DNA of 64,000 nucleotides from Bacteroidota bacterium (GCA_027621175.1 JAQCCM010000004.1:52940-116939), one strand, 5' to 3'. Positions 27,230-38,538 are shown, counted from the first letter of the stretch. Translations and numbers: made by a program. Notes: generated by a model from the sequence alone, not told the origin.

Positions 27230-29500
27230 ATGAGTCAAGAAAGCAAACGGCGCGAGGCATTAGTATATCATGCGAAGCCAAAACCGGGAAAGCTTGAAGT
27301 AAACCCAAGTAAGCCTTACACCACCCAACGTGATTTATCTTTAGCCTACTCACCAGGTGTGGCCGAACCCTGTTTGGAGATAGAAAAAGCCACCGAAAAC
27401 GTGTATAAATACACCAACAAAGCCAACTTAGTAGCCGTTATTTCCAATGGTACTGCGGTATTGGGTTTGGGCGATATAGGCCCTGAGGCGTCCAAGCCTG
27501 TAATGGAAGGAAAAGGTTTGTTGTTTAAAATATTTGCAGGGATTGACGTTTTTGATATTGAAGTAAACACCAAAGATGTTGATGCATTTGTTGAAACAGT
27601 AAAAAATATTGCACCCACTTTTGGAGGTATAAATTTAGAGGATATCAAAGCACCAGAAGCTTTTGAAATTGAACGCCGATTGGTAGAAGAACTTGATATT
27701 CCTGTGATGCACGACGACCAACACGGTACCGCAATCATTTCGGGGGCGGCGTTGCTCAACGCTGTTGAGTTGGCAAACAAAGCGATGAGCTCCATCAAAA
27801 TGGTAATTAGTGGCGCAGGCGCAGCCGCGATTTCTTGCGCAAGACTCTATCGGGCTTTGGGCGTTTTGCCTCAAAATATGATGATGACCGATAGCACGGG
27901 AATCATTAGAGCGGATAGAGAAAATTTGACTGCTCAAAAGAAAGAATTTGCTACTTCAACAGATGTACATACACTTGAAGAAGCACTTATTGGAGCCGAT
28001 GTTTTTATTGGGCTATCGAAAGCGAATATCATGACAACATCCATGTTGAAATCAATGGCGGCAACCCCCATAGTATTTGCGATGGCAAACCCAGATCCTG
28101 AAATTGATTATAACTTAGCAGTTTCCACACGCGATGATGTCATTATGGCAACAGGACGTTCAGATTTCCCTAATCAAGTGAACAATGTGCTTGGGTTTCC
28201 TTTTATTTTTAGAGGTGCATTAGATGTTAGAGCCACAAAAATTAACGAAGCCATGAAAATGGCAGCCGTTAAGGCCTTAGCCGATTTAGCAAAAGAAACT
28301 GTTCCTGAACAAGTCAATATCGCCTACAGCACAACTAAGCTTGTCTTTGGCGAGCATTACATCATCCCAAAACCTTTTGACCCACGGCTGATTACCACGG
28401 TGCCCATGGCAGTAGCAAAAGCAGCTATGGAAAGTGGCGTAGCGAAAGCTCCCATAACGGATTGGAATCAATATCAAGAAGAGTTGCATCAACGAACGGG
28501 GTCCGATAAAAAATTAGTCCGTTTGATTACAAGCCAAGCCAAGCGCAACATGCAACGTGTGGTATATGCCGAAGCAGATGAGCTAGATGTGCTGAAGGCT
28601 GCACAAATGGTTTATGAAGAAGGTATTGCGCATCCTATTTTGTTGGGAAACAGGGAGCGCATTTTAGAACTGATGGAAACCTTGGAGTTTGAAGCGGATG
28701 TGCCGATTATTGACCCAAAGAAGGAGGACGTAAAGGAACAACGTGAAGCCTATGCCAAAATCTATTGGAAATTACGTCAGCGTAGAGGCGTTACCCTTTA
28801 TGACGCTCAACGCAGAATGCGTGAGCGTAATTATTTTGCCGCCATGATGGTGCGAGAAGGCGACGCCGATGCCATGATTTCAGGCTACAGCCGAAGTTAT
28901 CCAAATGTCCTAAAGCCTGTATTGCAAGTTATTGATAGAGCTGAGGGTGTAAATCGTGTAGCTACAACAAACTTGATGATTACAAATAAAGGACCGTTGT
29001 TTTTGGCAGACACATCTATTAACATCAACCCAAATGCTAAAGATTTGGCAAAAATCGCCCAAATGACATCCTATACAGCTACCTTGTTTGGCATGCAGCC
29101 CAAAGTAGCCATGCTGTCGTATTCTAATTTTGGGTCGTCTAAAAACGAAGATGCACAAAAGGTAAATGAAGCCGTTTCGTTGTTACATCGTCATGTGCCA
29201 CACATAGACGTTGATGGACCTATTCAAGCTGATTTTGCGCTAAATAAAGCCATGCGCACCAAAAAATTCCCATTTTCGAAAATTGCAGGTAAAGAGGTAA
29301 ACACCCTTCTTTTTCCAGATTTGAATGCGGCGAATATTGCTTACAAATTAATTAAAGAATTAGACGACGCGCTTTCCATTGGTCCTATTATGATGGGCTT
29401 AAAACACGCAGCGCATATTTTGCAATTGGGTGCAAGTGTCGATGAAATTGTTCACATGACAGCAGTAGCTGCAGTGGATGCACATAATAAGAAATCATGA
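27230..29500 (+). CDS. maeB: NADP-dependent malic enzyme, MaeB type
   Basis: A 756-residue two-domain protein. The malic enzyme domain (1-~430) contains YSPGVAEPC, VMHDDQHGTA and the Rossmann motif GAGAAAISCARLY. It converts malate to pyruvate and CO2 with NADP reduction. The C-terminal half (~430-756) resembles phosphotransacetylase (MVREGDADAMISGYSRSYP; ADTSININPNAKDLA) and is thought to be regulatory, responding to acetyl-CoA, in this family. The gene heads a maeB-ruvA-sprA string with a 4-base overlap at ruvA. Confidence 0.96.
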   Translation: MSQESKRREALVYHAKPKPGKLEVNPSKPYTTQRDLSLAYSPGVAEPCLEIEKATENVYKYTNKANLVAVISNGTAVLGLGDIGPEASKPVMEGKGLLFKIFAGIDVFDIEVNTKDVDAFVETVKNIAPTFGGINLEDIKAPEAFEIERRLVEELDIPVMHDDQHGTAIISGAALLNAVELANKAMSSIKMVISGAGAAAISCARLYRALGVLPQNMMMTDSTGIIRADRENLTAQKKEFATSTDVHTLEEALIGADVFIGLSKANIMTTSMLKSMAATPIVFAMANPDPEIDYNLAVSTRDDVIMATGRSDFPNQVNNVLGFPFIFRGALDVRATKINEAMKMAAVKALADLAKETVPEQVNIAYSTTKLVFGEHYIIPKPFDPRLITTVPMAVAKAAMESGVAKAPITDWNQYQEELHQRTGSDKKLVRLITSQAKRNMQRVVYAEADELDVLKAAQMVYEEGIAHPILLGNRERILELMETLEFEADVPIIDPKKEDVKEQREAYAKIYWKLRQRRGVTLYDAQRRMRERNYFAAMMVREGDADAMISGYSRSYPNVLKPVLQVIDRAEGVNRVATTNLMITNKGPLFLADTSININPNAKDLAKIAQMTSYTATLFGMQPKVAMLSYSNFGSSKNEDAQKVNEAVSLLHRHVPHIDVDGPIQADFALNKAMRTKKFPFSKIAGKEVNTLLFPDLNAANIAYKLIKELDDALSIGPIMMGLKHAAHILQLGASVDEIVHMTAVAAVDAHNKKS

Positions 29501-30078
29501 TTACACAATTAAACGGAAGACTCGTAAGTAAAACACCTACAACACTTGTTATTGATTGCGGAGGAGTTGGATATGAAGTGCATATTTCATTGCATACATT
29601 TGGACAATTACCTGAAGATGAGCATATTATAATTCATACGCATCACCAAGTACGTGAAGATGCACAAACGCTTTATGGCTTTATGGAGCTTGTAGAACGC
29701 AGTGTGTTTCGTTTGTTATTAAGCGTTAGTGGTATAGGTGCAAATACAGCACGCACCATGCTTTCGTCCATGACGCCACACGAAGTGATACAAGCGATAC
29801 AAACCGACAATGTTCCTGCCATACAAGCCATAAAAGGAATAGGCGCCAAAACAGCGCAGCGCGTCATTGTAGACTTAAGAGACAAGGTAACCGGGTTGTT
29901 AGATGAAGGAGAAATTAGCACCACTTCAAACAATACACAGCGTGATGAAGCGTTATCTGCATTGAGTGTATTAGGCTATCCAATAAAACAAACACAAAAG
30001 GTGGTAGATTCGTTATTGCAAGCAGAGCCAGGCATGCCCGTGGAACGAATTATCAAAAATGCGCTCAACAAGCTATAA
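29497..30078 (+). CDS. ruvA: Holliday junction DNA-binding protein RuvA
   Basis: A 193-residue RuvA, which tetramerises on four-way junctions and loads RuvB. The N-terminal OB-fold domain (MITQLNGRLVSKTPTTLVID) leads to two helix-hairpin-helix motifs (LLLSVSGIGANTARTMLS and AIKGIGAKTAQRVIVDL) and a small C-terminal three-helix domain (DEALSALSVLGYP) that binds RuvB. Its ATG overlaps the maeB stop (ATGA) and its TAA overlaps the sprA ATG by one base. Confidence 0.97.
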   Translation: MITQLNGRLVSKTPTTLVIDCGGVGYEVHISLHTFGQLPEDEHIIIHTHHQVREDAQTLYGFMELVERSVFRLLLSVSGIGANTARTMLSSMTPHEVIQAIQTDNVPAIQAIKGIGAKTAQRVIVDLRDKVTGLLDEGEISTTSNNTQRDEALSALSVLGYPIKQTQKVVDSLLQAEPGMPVERIIKNALNKL

Positions 30079-33000
30079 TGATCATACATATCTGTAAAAA
30101 GGGCGGCTTATTTTGTGTGCTTATTTTGGCAATGTCTGCCAACGTCTTTGCTCAAAATCCAACAACAAAAGACAGCTTATTGTTAGCTCCAAATTTGCAG
30201 CAAATTGCGCTGAAGCAAAACCCTGCTTCATTTGCAGCCTCCTACACGTATGATCCAAAACTCAATTTATATTTCTACAATGTAAAAGTAGGTAAGATTA
30301 ATGCCCAGCAGCCACTTGTGCTTAAACCAAACGAATACCGCAAACGAGTAGTGGCAGAAAAAACCCGTGCGTATTTTATAGAAAAACAGCAAGCCTTGGC
30401 AGGATTGGTTGACGACGAAGAAACCCAAAATGACTTGCTTCCAGACTATTATGTAAATTCTAAATTTTTTGAATCTATTTTTGGAAGTAACGAAATTAAT
30501 ATTCGTCCACAAGGGTCAGCAAGTATTGATTTAGGGTTGCGCTATCAAAAATCAGGAAACCCGAGTTTGTCTCCTAGAAACCAAAGTAGCCTTGGATTTG
30601 ATTTTAATCAACGCATCAATCTTAGCTTGTCGGGAACTATTGGAACCCGACTCAAAGTAAACGCCAACTATGACACCCAATCCACATTTGACTTTCAGCG
30701 TGTAATTAAATTGGACTTTTTCCCAGAAGATTTAGTACCAAGTAGCGTTTCAAATACCATAAATAAGGGTAAAGACCTTGTTAACAAAGGCAAAGGATAT
30801 ATTGATAAAGGCAAAAACGCAATAAATAGTGCAAAGAATTTAGCTGATCAAGGCCTTAGTGGAAACGAAGACAGCATCCTTCAAAAATTAGAGGTGGGAA
30901 ATGTGAGTATGCCCATCAACAGCTCTTTAATATCTGGAGCGCAGAGTTTATTTGGTGTAAAAGCACAACTTAAATTTGGCAATACAGACATAGCTGCCGT
31001 TATTTCGGAACAGCGTTCACAAACCCAAACCATACAAACCAACGGCGAAGGCACCCTTGAGGAATTTTCGCTTTTTGCGCTTGATTACGAAGATAACCGT
31101 CACTTTTTCTTGGCCCAATATTTTAGAGATGTATACGACGCATCGGTTAAAACCTATCCATATATCAATTCGCCTATTCAAATCACTCGATTAGAAGTTT
31201 GGGTTACCAATCGTTCGGCGCAAACCAATAATGTGAGAAATGTTTTGGCACTTCAAGATTTGGGAGAAACAAATCCAGATGCGGTGTTATTAGATGATTT
31301 AACCACCAACTTTTTCAATGCTGTTCCAGGTGCCTTTCCTGCGAATAACGCAAACAAACTCGACCCCTTAGAAATTGGAGGAACGGGATTGCTTACAGAT
31401 GCCATCCGGGATATAGCCACTGCTAAAAATGGATTTGGAACACTTAGCTCATTTGTTAATGAAGGCCGTGATTACGCCATTTTGGAAAGTGCCAGAAAAT
31501 TAAATCCATCCGAATATAAGCTTCACAATCAATTGGGATATATTTCCTTAAACCAATCCTTAAACAACGACGAAGTAATAGCGGTTGCATTCCAATATAC
31601 CGTTAATGGGCAGGTATATCAAGTAGGAGAGTTTTCTGCCGATGGTATTGCGGCAACTACCGTTAGCGGAACAGCTCAAAATGTTGTGGTAAACAACAAT
31701 AGTTTGGTGCTGAAAATGTTAAAAAGTTCGGTGCTCGATGTATCTCAGCCTGTTTTTGATTTGATGATGAAAAATATCTATAACATTGGCGCATTTCAAC
31801 TCGAGCAAGAGGATTTTGTTTTCAATATTTTATATACCGATCCCTCTCCAGCAAACTTTATCAGACCAGAGGATGCAAACGCATGGCCTGAAGGAGCAGA
31901 CGAACGCATTTTATTAAATCTTTTTGGATTAGATAAACTGAATATTTATCAAGATGCACAAGCAGAAGGGGATGGATTTTTTGATTTTGTTAGCGGTATT
32001 ACCGTCTTGCCCGAACAGGGACAAATCATTTTCCCAAGCGTTGAACCCTTTGGCGCTTATCTTTTTGATGTACTTAAACATAACAAATCGACGGAGATCT
32101 ATTCCGATAGAAACAGCTATAATGAAAACCAGAAAAAATATGTCTTTAAAGAGATGTATGACATCACAAAGCAAGAAGCTGCAGACTTTCAACGCTACAA
32201 CAAATTTGAGTTAAAAGGACGATATAAATCTTCTGGAGCAGGGCAAGGTATTTCACTTGGTGCATTTAATGTACCACGCGGCTCTGTACGTGTTACAGCT
32301 GGTGGGAGACTCTTACAAGAGGGACTGGATTATACCGTAAACTATCAACTTGGGCGGGTTACCATATTAAATGAGGGTATTAAAAATTCAAATATCCCAA
32401 TTGAAGTATCCACGGAAAGTAACACCTTGTTTGGACAACAAAACAAGCGTTTTATGGGCTTCACTGCTGAGCATAAAGTCAATGACGATTTGATTATAGG
32501 GGGAACCTATATGCGACTAAGTGAACGTCCGCTTACACAAAAAGCGAACTACGGCGCAGAGCCAGTAAACAATAGCATGTTTGGCCTTAGCGGAACCTTT
32601 TCAAAAGAGATTCCGTTTTTAACTCGTATGGTAAATAAACTGCCGCACATCGATACGCAAGTGGCATCTAATGTTTCGATTCGTGCAGAGGCTGCTTATT
32701 TGCAAGTGGGTACGCCAAAAAGTACGGAACTCAACAATGTAGCAACTTCATATATTGACGATTTTGAAGGTACGCAAACCAACCTCGATATTCGAGATAC
32801 TTATTCGTGGTATTTATCGAGTGTACCTGCACCATCACAGCAACTTCCTATTGCTGGCGCTACTGTTGGTGTAGATGATATTAGCTCTGGATATCAGCGT
32901 GCAAAGCTTTCGTGGTACAACATTGATCCCTTATTTTATTCCAGAAGACGCCCAAGTGGTATTTCTGATGATGATCTTTCTACCACAGCTACACGCCGAA

Positions 33001-36000
33001 TTTTTATTGATGAAATTTTCCCTCAACAAGATGTGGTTCAAGGACAATCTACGGTGCAATACACCTTTGATTTGGCATACTATCCTGAAGAACGTGGGCC
33101 GTATAACAATGCAGCTAGTTTTGGAGCAAATCCAGATAAAAACTGGGCGGGGATCACACGTGCCATGACCACAACCGATTTTAGTCAGTCCAATGTGGAG
33201 TATATTGAATTTTGGTTGCTTGATACGTTCACAGAACAAACAAGTACGTCAAACGATTTGGGTGAATTGGTATTTCATTTAGGAAATATTTCAGAGGATG
33301 TTCTAAAAGATGGACGTAAGCAATACGAAAACGGCTTACCTGCTGCAGGACAAAATACGGCAACAAATAACACCTCGTGGGGAACAGTTCCCGCAACGCA
33401 ATCGCTTGTCTATGCTTTTGATGCGGACGGACAAAACAGTGCTTTGCAAGATGTTGGTCTTGACGGACTTACCGACGATGAAGAACGCCTTATTTACACC
33501 AATGGGCCTGCCGAAGATCCTGCCGGGGATAACTACACCTATTTTGCGCAAGGGAGTGGCTCTATCCTTGATAGATATAAAAACTACAACGGTACACAAG
33601 GCAATTCACCGCTTGAAGTTACGGAACAGTTTCGCGGGTCATATACCACACCCGATGCAGAAGACCTAAATCAAGACAATACCATGAATACCATAGACCG
33701 ATATTTTCAATATCGCATTCCGATTGGTAAAAACATGCAAGTAGGTGCCCATCCGTTTCTTGTAGACGTTCGTGAGAACGATAATATTGAGCTCCCAAAT
33801 GGTCAATTGACTTCTTCACGATGGTTGCAGTTTCGTGTTCCTGTAGTGCCAGATTATTATGATAATCCCAAATACAATGACCGTTTTGAAGCCATAAATG
33901 GCAAGCAAGATTTGCGATCAATTCGCTTTATGCGAATGATGGTTACAGGCTTTAGCAATCCAACGGTGTTTCGTTTTGGCACATTAGACTTGGTTCGCGC
34001 CGATTGGACACGTGTGGCGAATCCCCTCAATACAAAAGAAATTACACATCCAAATACGCAACTGGAGGTAAGTGCGGTAAACGTATTGGAAAACGAAACA
34101 CGAACGCCCATTCGCTATAAACTTCCACCAGGTATTGTACGTGAAACCATTAATAGCTACAATAATCTTATTCGTGAAAACGAGCAATCGTTATCCTTAC
34201 GCGTAAAAGATTTAGCCCCTGAAGACGCTGAAGGCGTCTATAAACATTTGGATTTAGACATGCGCCAATACAAACGCTTGCGTATGTTTTTACACGCAGA
34301 ATCTATTACGGGCGAGAATCCACTTCCAGGCGAAGGTGCACAAGACGATCTTGATGAACGTATAGTGGCGTTCATTCGTTTGGGGACAGATGTTACAGAG
34401 AACTACTATCAAATAGAAATTCCACTAAAACCAACGGCTTATACGGAAGGTGTTTCTAATAACTTAAGTGCTGAAGAAGTATGGCAAACAGCAAGTAACG
34501 AGATAGACCTCCCCATCGAATTATTGACAAAGCTTAAAGCAAAGTCCATTTCAAATCGTAATATTAAGGGCACAACGTATTTTGACAAGGAGCTAAATCC
34601 TATAAATGAATTTGCTCCCTCTTCAAGTTTACCAGGAGATAAAAAATACAAGTTGGCCATTCGTGGAAATCCATCTTTGGGCGCCATACGCACCTTAGTT
34701 GTAGGGGTGAAAAACCCCAATACCACCGCAGGGAAAAACTTGAGCGGAGAGGTTTGGTATAACGAGCTTCGTCTATCGGAAATTGATTCTCGTGGCGGTT
34801 GGGCTGCTGTGGGTACCATGGATGCCAACCTCGCAGACTTTGCCAACGTTACTGTAAATGGAGCTATTTCAACTGTCGGATTTGGCGCTATTGACCAATC
34901 ACCAAATCAGCGAAGCCAAGACGATACACGCTCCTATGGTGTAGCCACAAGTGTAAACGCGGGGATGTTATTTCCTAAAAAATGGGGATTGGTATTGCCT
35001 GTAAGTTACAGTTATAACCAAGAAGTAATTACCCCGAAATACGATCCGTATTATAGAGATATTGAGCTTCAAGACCGTTTAGACACAGCTACGCGTGAAT
35101 CGCAGCGCGACTCTATTCGCGAACAAGCAATTAGCGTTTCTAAGCTTAAAAGTATCAACCTCATTGGGGTGCGAAAGCAGCGCAGCGCGGAGGCAAAACA
35201 AAACTTTTTTGATGTTGAGAATCTAGACTTTTCGTATTCGTATAACGAGGAAAAACGCAACGATTTTGAAATTGAAGATTACGCCTATCAAAATGTGCGC
35301 TTGGGCGCAGGTTACAACTATTCGTTTCAGCCACTTACCCTAAAACCATTGGGCGAAGTAGAAGCGTTATCAACAAAAAAGTATTTGCGTTGGCTTTCTG
35401 AACTCAATCTAAATCTTTTGCCAAGTTCAGTGACCTTGGGTGCCAACATCAACCGAACGTTTCAAAGTCAACGGTTCCGACAAGTATATTTAGAGGGGAT
35501 AGACGCATCTAATCAACTTGCCTTGCCAGACTTGCAACAGCGCAATTATTTATTTGATTGGCTTTTTACCGTAAACCATAATTTGACCAATTCACTACGT
35601 TTGGATTTCTCAGCATCGAGCCGGAATATTGTACGCAACTATATGCAAGACGGACCCGCTGGGACCACACAAGTCAACACCGAATTAGACATTTGGGACG
35701 GACTTTGGGACATGGGGCAAATGGACCGATTTGACCAATCTATTGGTGCAACCTATCAAATTCCTTTTAGACTTTTCCCCATACTTTCATTCTTGGATGG
35801 AACCTATTCATATACAGGCAATTTTAATTGGCAACGGGGGTCGTCATCCTTAGCAAATGTTGTTGACCAAAACAACAATGCGCTTGGTATTGTACATACG
35901 ATTCAAAATGCCAATACGATTCAGTGGAACGGTTCTGCCAATATGCAAGCATTTTACAACAGTATTGGATTGAAGAAAAACACCAATACGACAGCTAAGA

Positions 36001-37346
36001 AAAAGCCACAAGTCAAATTAAAAAACACCCTAGTAGGTATGCTTACGGCAGTGCGCAGGGTGCAGTTTACATACAGTGAAAACAACGGGACGGTACTCCC
36101 GGGTTATACCCAGAATATTGGATTTTTAGGGATATCAAATCCAGGGCTTAAATTTGCTTTGGGACGGCAAAACGACATACGTTTTGAGGCTGCCAAACGC
36201 GGTTGGCTGACCGATTTCCCAAACTTTAATCAGGCTTACACCACAGTACACAATTCGGATATTAGCTACAATGCAGAAATTGGCTTGTTGCAAGGATTAC
36301 AGCTCGATCTTACAGGGAATAGAACCTTCTCTGAAAACTTTTCTGAGAATTTTAGTGTGGTTAATGGAACGTATAATGCGCTTTCACCACGAATTTTCGG
36401 AAACTTTGAAATTTCAACCATTATGCTGAAAACAGCTTTCAGTGGAAACGGACTGGAATCACAGGCTTTTGAAGATTTGAAAGCCAATCGCTTAACCATA
36501 GCACAGCGTTTAGCAACAGCACGAGGTGTTGCTCCAGGAGATGTAGATGCCGATGGCTTTCCTCGAGGATTTGGTAAAACAAACCAAGCGGTGCTTATTC
36601 CTGCCTTTTTAGCGTCCTATATGGGTACTGATCCCAATGGTGTTAGTATGGATGCCAAACGCTCATTCCCATTGCCAAACTGGAATTTACAGTACACAGG
36701 TCTGATGCGTTTAAAATCTTTCAAAAAACGATTTAATCGATTTGCTATTGCACATGGTTATCGCGCCAGCCATACGCTGAATGCTTTTACCACGAACCTG
36801 GAATATCAGCCTAATGCAATCGATCAATCAGGGAATTTGATGAATAAAATTTTATATACCAATGTAAATTTTGTGGAGCAATTCAATCCGCTTGTTAAAG
36901 TAGATTTTGAGCTAAAGAATAGCTTGCAACTTTCAGCAGAGGTGCGTAAAGACCGTGCGCTTTCTTTGTCATTAGACAATAATTTACTAACCGAAACTTC
37001 TGGTGACGAATTTATTGTTGGTATGGGCTACCGAATTAAAAACGTAAAATTTAAGACCAATATTGGTGGAAAATCAACCAACTTACGTGGCGACATTAAT
37101 ATCAAAGGAGATTTATCGGTGCGTGACAACATCACATTGATTCGAAATTTGGATGTGTTGAGCGATCAAGTAACGGCGGGACAACGTTTGTGGTCGCTAA
37201 AAATATCTGCTGATTATGCATTGTCGAGAAACTTCACAGCACTATTCTTCTATGACCATGCATTCTCAAAATTTGCTATTTCTACGGCCTTTCCTCAAAC
37301 CAATATTCGTTCTGGAATTACCTTGCGTTATAATTTTGGAAATTAG
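30078..37346 (+). CDS. sprA: Type 9 secretion translocon SprA (Sov)
   Basis: A 2422-residue outer-membrane protein, the size of the flavobacterial gliding-motility protein SprA. An N-terminal signal peptide (LILAMSANVFAQ) is followed by a very long beta-rich sequence ending in RSGITLRYNFGN, a C-terminal barrel strand with aromatic residues. SprA forms the giant 36-strand pore through which T9SS substrates cross the outer membrane. Family features seen include repeated Asn/Tyr-rich beta strands, RGSVRVTAGGRLLQEGLDY and a stretch with NEGIKNSNIPIEV. The other T9SS genes (gldKLMN, porV) are not in the window. It starts one base before the ruvA stop ends, and gcvH follows after 37 bases; the ruvA-sprA-gcvH order recurs in this group. 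Confidence 0.95.
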   Translation: MIIHICKKGGLFCVLILAMSANVFAQNPTTKDSLLLAPNLQQIALKQNPASFAASYTYDPKLNLYFYNVKVGKINAQQPLVLKPNEYRKRVVAEKTRAYFIEKQQALAGLVDDEETQNDLLPDYYVNSKFFESIFGSNEINIRPQGSASIDLGLRYQKSGNPSLSPRNQSSLGFDFNQRINLSLSGTIGTRLKVNANYDTQSTFDFQRVIKLDFFPEDLVPSSVSNTINKGKDLVNKGKGYIDKGKNAINSAKNLADQGLSGNEDSILQKLEVGNVSMPINSSLISGAQSLFGVKAQLKFGNTDIAAVISEQRSQTQTIQTNGEGTLEEFSLFALDYEDNRHFFLAQYFRDVYDASVKTYPYINSPIQITRLEVWVTNRSAQTNNVRNVLALQDLGETNPDAVLLDDLTTNFFNAVPGAFPANNANKLDPLEIGGTGLLTDAIRDIATAKNGFGTLSSFVNEGRDYAILESARKLNPSEYKLHNQLGYISLNQSLNNDEVIAVAFQYTVNGQVYQVGEFSADGIAATTVSGTAQNVVVNNNSLVLKMLKSSVLDVSQPVFDLMMKNIYNIGAFQLEQEDFVFNILYTDPSPANFIRPEDANAWPEGADERILLNLFGLDKLNIYQDAQAEGDGFFDFVSGITVLPEQGQIIFPSVEPFGAYLFDVLKHNKSTEIYSDRNSYNENQKKYVFKEMYDITKQEAADFQRYNKFELKGRYKSSGAGQGISLGAFNVPRGSVRVTAGGRLLQEGLDYTVNYQLGRVTILNEGIKNSNIPIEVSTESNTLFGQQNKRFMGFTAEHKVNDDLIIGGTYMRLSERPLTQKANYGAEPVNNSMFGLSGTFSKEIPFLTRMVNKLPHIDTQVASNVSIRAEAAYLQVGTPKSTELNNVATSYIDDFEGTQTNLDIRDTYSWYLSSVPAPSQQLPIAGATVGVDDISSGYQRAKLSWYNIDPLFYSRRRPSGISDDDLSTTATRRIFIDEIFPQQDVVQGQSTVQYTFDLAYYPEERGPYNNAASFGANPDKNWAGITRAMTTTDFSQSNVEYIEFWLLDTFTEQTSTSNDLGELVFHLGNISEDVLKDGRKQYENGLPAAGQNTATNNTSWGTVPATQSLVYAFDADGQNSALQDVGLDGLTDDEERLIYTNGPAEDPAGDNYTYFAQGSGSILDRYKNYNGTQGNSPLEVTEQFRGSYTTPDAEDLNQDNTMNTIDRYFQYRIPIGKNMQVGAHPFLVDVRENDNIELPNGQLTSSRWLQFRVPVVPDYYDNPKYNDRFEAINGKQDLRSIRFMRMMVTGFSNPTVFRFGTLDLVRADWTRVANPLNTKEITHPNTQLEVSAVNVLENETRTPIRYKLPPGIVRETINSYNNLIRENEQSLSLRVKDLAPEDAEGVYKHLDLDMRQYKRLRMFLHAESITGENPLPGEGAQDDLDERIVAFIRLGTDVTENYYQIEIPLKPTAYTEGVSNNLSAEEVWQTASNEIDLPIELLTKLKAKSISNRNIKGTTYFDKELNPINEFAPSSSLPGDKKYKLAIRGNPSLGAIRTLVVGVKNPNTTAGKNLSGEVWYNELRLSEIDSRGGWAAVGTMDANLADFANVTVNGAISTVGFGAIDQSPNQRSQDDTRSYGVATSVNAGMLFPKKWGLVLPVSYSYNQEVITPKYDPYYRDIELQDRLDTATRESQRDSIREQAISVSKLKSINLIGVRKQRSAEAKQNFFDVENLDFSYSYNEEKRNDFEIEDYAYQNVRLGAGYNYSFQPLTLKPLGEVEALSTKKYLRWLSELNLNLLPSSVTLGANINRTFQSQRFRQVYLEGIDASNQLALPDLQQRNYLFDWLFTVNHNLTNSLRLDFSASSRNIVRNYMQDGPAGTTQVNTELDIWDGLWDMGQMDRFDQSIGATYQIPFRLFPILSFLDGTYSYTGNFNWQRGSSSLANVVDQNNNALGIVHTIQNANTIQWNGSANMQAFYNSIGLKKNTNTTAKKKPQVKLKNTLVGMLTAVRRVQFTYSENNGTVLPGYTQNIGFLGISNPGLKFALGRQNDIRFEAAKRGWLTDFPNFNQAYTTVHNSDISYNAEIGLLQGLQLDLTGNRTFSENFSENFSVVNGTYNALSPRIFGNFEISTIMLKTAFSGNGLESQAFEDLKANRLTIAQRLATARGVAPGDVDADGFPRGFGKTNQAVLIPAFLASYMGTDPNGVSMDAKRSFPLPNWNLQYTGLMRLKSFKKRFNRFAIAHGYRASHTLNAFTTNLEYQPNAIDQSGNLMNKILYTNVNFVEQFNPLVKVDFELKNSLQLSAEVRKDRALSLSLDNNLLTETSGDEFIVGMGYRIKNVKFKTNIGGKSTNLRGDINIKGDLSVRDNITLIRNLDVLSDQVTAGQRLWSLKISADYALSRNFTALFFYDHAFSKFAISTAFPQTNIRSGITLRYNFGN

Positions 37347-37383
37347 GAGGTTTTTATACTACATTTAGCCAAAATTCAAGTAT

Positions 37384-37761
37384 ATGAATATTCCACAAGA
37401 TTTAAAATACACGCAAGACCACGAATGGGTTCGTGTTGAGGGCGACGAGGCAACGGTTGGGATTACCGATTTTGCTCAGAGTGAGTTGGGTGATATTGTT
37501 TATGTAGAAGTTGAAACAGAGGGCGAAACGCTGGCCAAGGAAGCTGTTTTTGGAACGGTTGAGGCTGTAAAAACAGTTTCAGATTTATTTCAACCACTTT
37601 CGGGAGAAATTATAGCCTTTAACAATCAGTTGGAAGACACCCCTGAGTTGGTAAACGAAGATCCTTATGGCGAAGGCTGGATTGTGAAGATAAAATTGAG
37701 CGATCCATCCGAAATAGCAAACTTACTTTCAAGCGAAGGCTATCAAGCAGTTATTTCTTGA
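37384..37761 (+). CDS. gcvH: Glycine cleavage system H protein
   Basis: A 125-residue lipoyl carrier of the glycine cleavage system, shuttling the aminomethyl group between P and T proteins and serving L. The lipoylated lysine lies in [14 protein letters not shown] (about residue 63). [20 protein letters not shown] and [14 protein letters not shown] are conserved. Length and start are normal. A TACATTTAG stretch upstream may serve as a weak -7 element. Confidence 0.97.
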   Translation: MNIPQDLKYTQDHEWVRVEGDEATVGITDFAQSELGDIVYVEVETEGETLAKEAVFGTVEAVKTVSDLFQPLSGEIIAFNNQLEDTPELVNEDPYGEGWIVKIKLSDPSEIANLLSSEGYQAVIS

Positions 37762-37836
37762 TAGATACCGCATTCAATAAATTTATTTAAATTTAAAAGT
37801 AAAATTAGTATTTTAGCCCTAAGCTAAACAAATCAA

Positions 37837-38538
37837 ATGCAATCTAAAAAAAATCCTAAAGCCGATTTAAGAAGAAACAGCAGTCTGTATTTTGCTATTG
37901 GACTATGTGTCGTGTTGTTTATTGCTTGGCAAAGTATTGAGTGGAAAACGTATGATAAATCCATGTATGGCTATGAAGCCTTGGACGTGGAGCAAGATGA
38001 TGATGAGCTTGTGCCTCTAACCGAACAAATCAAAACGCCGCCACCACCGCCACCGCCACCAGCACCAGAAATTATTGAAGTGGTAGAGGACGAAGAGGAA
38101 GTGGAGGAAACGGTTATTGAATCTACCGAAACGACTCAAGAAGAAATTATTGAGGAAGTGGAGGTAATGGAAGAAGAATTGGATGTTGATGTTCCTTTTG
38201 CCATTATTGAAGACGTACCATTGTTTCCGGGTTGTGAAAATGTAAAAAAATCAGAACGCAGAAAGTGTTTCCAAGAAAAAATTCAACGCCATATTGCTAA
38301 AAATTTCCGCTATCCAGAAATTGCGCAAGAAATGGGTATTCAAGGAAGGGTATATGTACAATTTATCATTTCTAAAGACGGTTCTATTACAGGGATTCGT
38401 ACCCGAGGACCAGACAAAAACTTAGAAAAGGAAGCGAATCGAATCATTTCGAAGCTTCCCAAAATGACTCCGGGAAAACAACGTGGACGCCCCGTTCGTG
38501 TTCCGTTTAGTATTCCGATAACTTTTCGTTTGCAGTAA
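37837..38538 (+). CDS. tonB: Energy transducer TonB
   Basis: A 233-residue TonB-type protein linking the inner-membrane ExbBD motor to outer-membrane receptors. One N-terminal membrane helix (YFAIGLCVVLFIAWQSI, ~18-34) is followed by a proline run (TPPPPPPPPAPEI), a Glu-rich periplasmic spacer (~75-120) and the C-terminal TonB domain with FRYPEIAQEMGIQGRVYVQFIISKDG. Two cysteines (FPGCENVKKSERRKCF) precede the domain, a pattern common in Bacteroidota TonBs. A TATTTTAG stretch ~20 bases upstream may be a -7 box. The ExbBD genes are 20 kb away. Confidence 0.94.
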   Translation: MQSKKNPKADLRRNSSLYFAIGLCVVLFIAWQSIEWKTYDKSMYGYEALDVEQDDDELVPLTEQIKTPPPPPPPPAPEIIEVVEDEEEVEETVIESTETTQEEIIEEVEVMEEELDVDVPFAIIEDVPLFPGCENVKKSERRKCFQEKIQRHIAKNFRYPEIAQEMGIQGRVYVQFIISKDGSITGIRTRGPDKNLEKEANRIISKLPKMTPGKQRGRPVRVPFSIPITFRLQ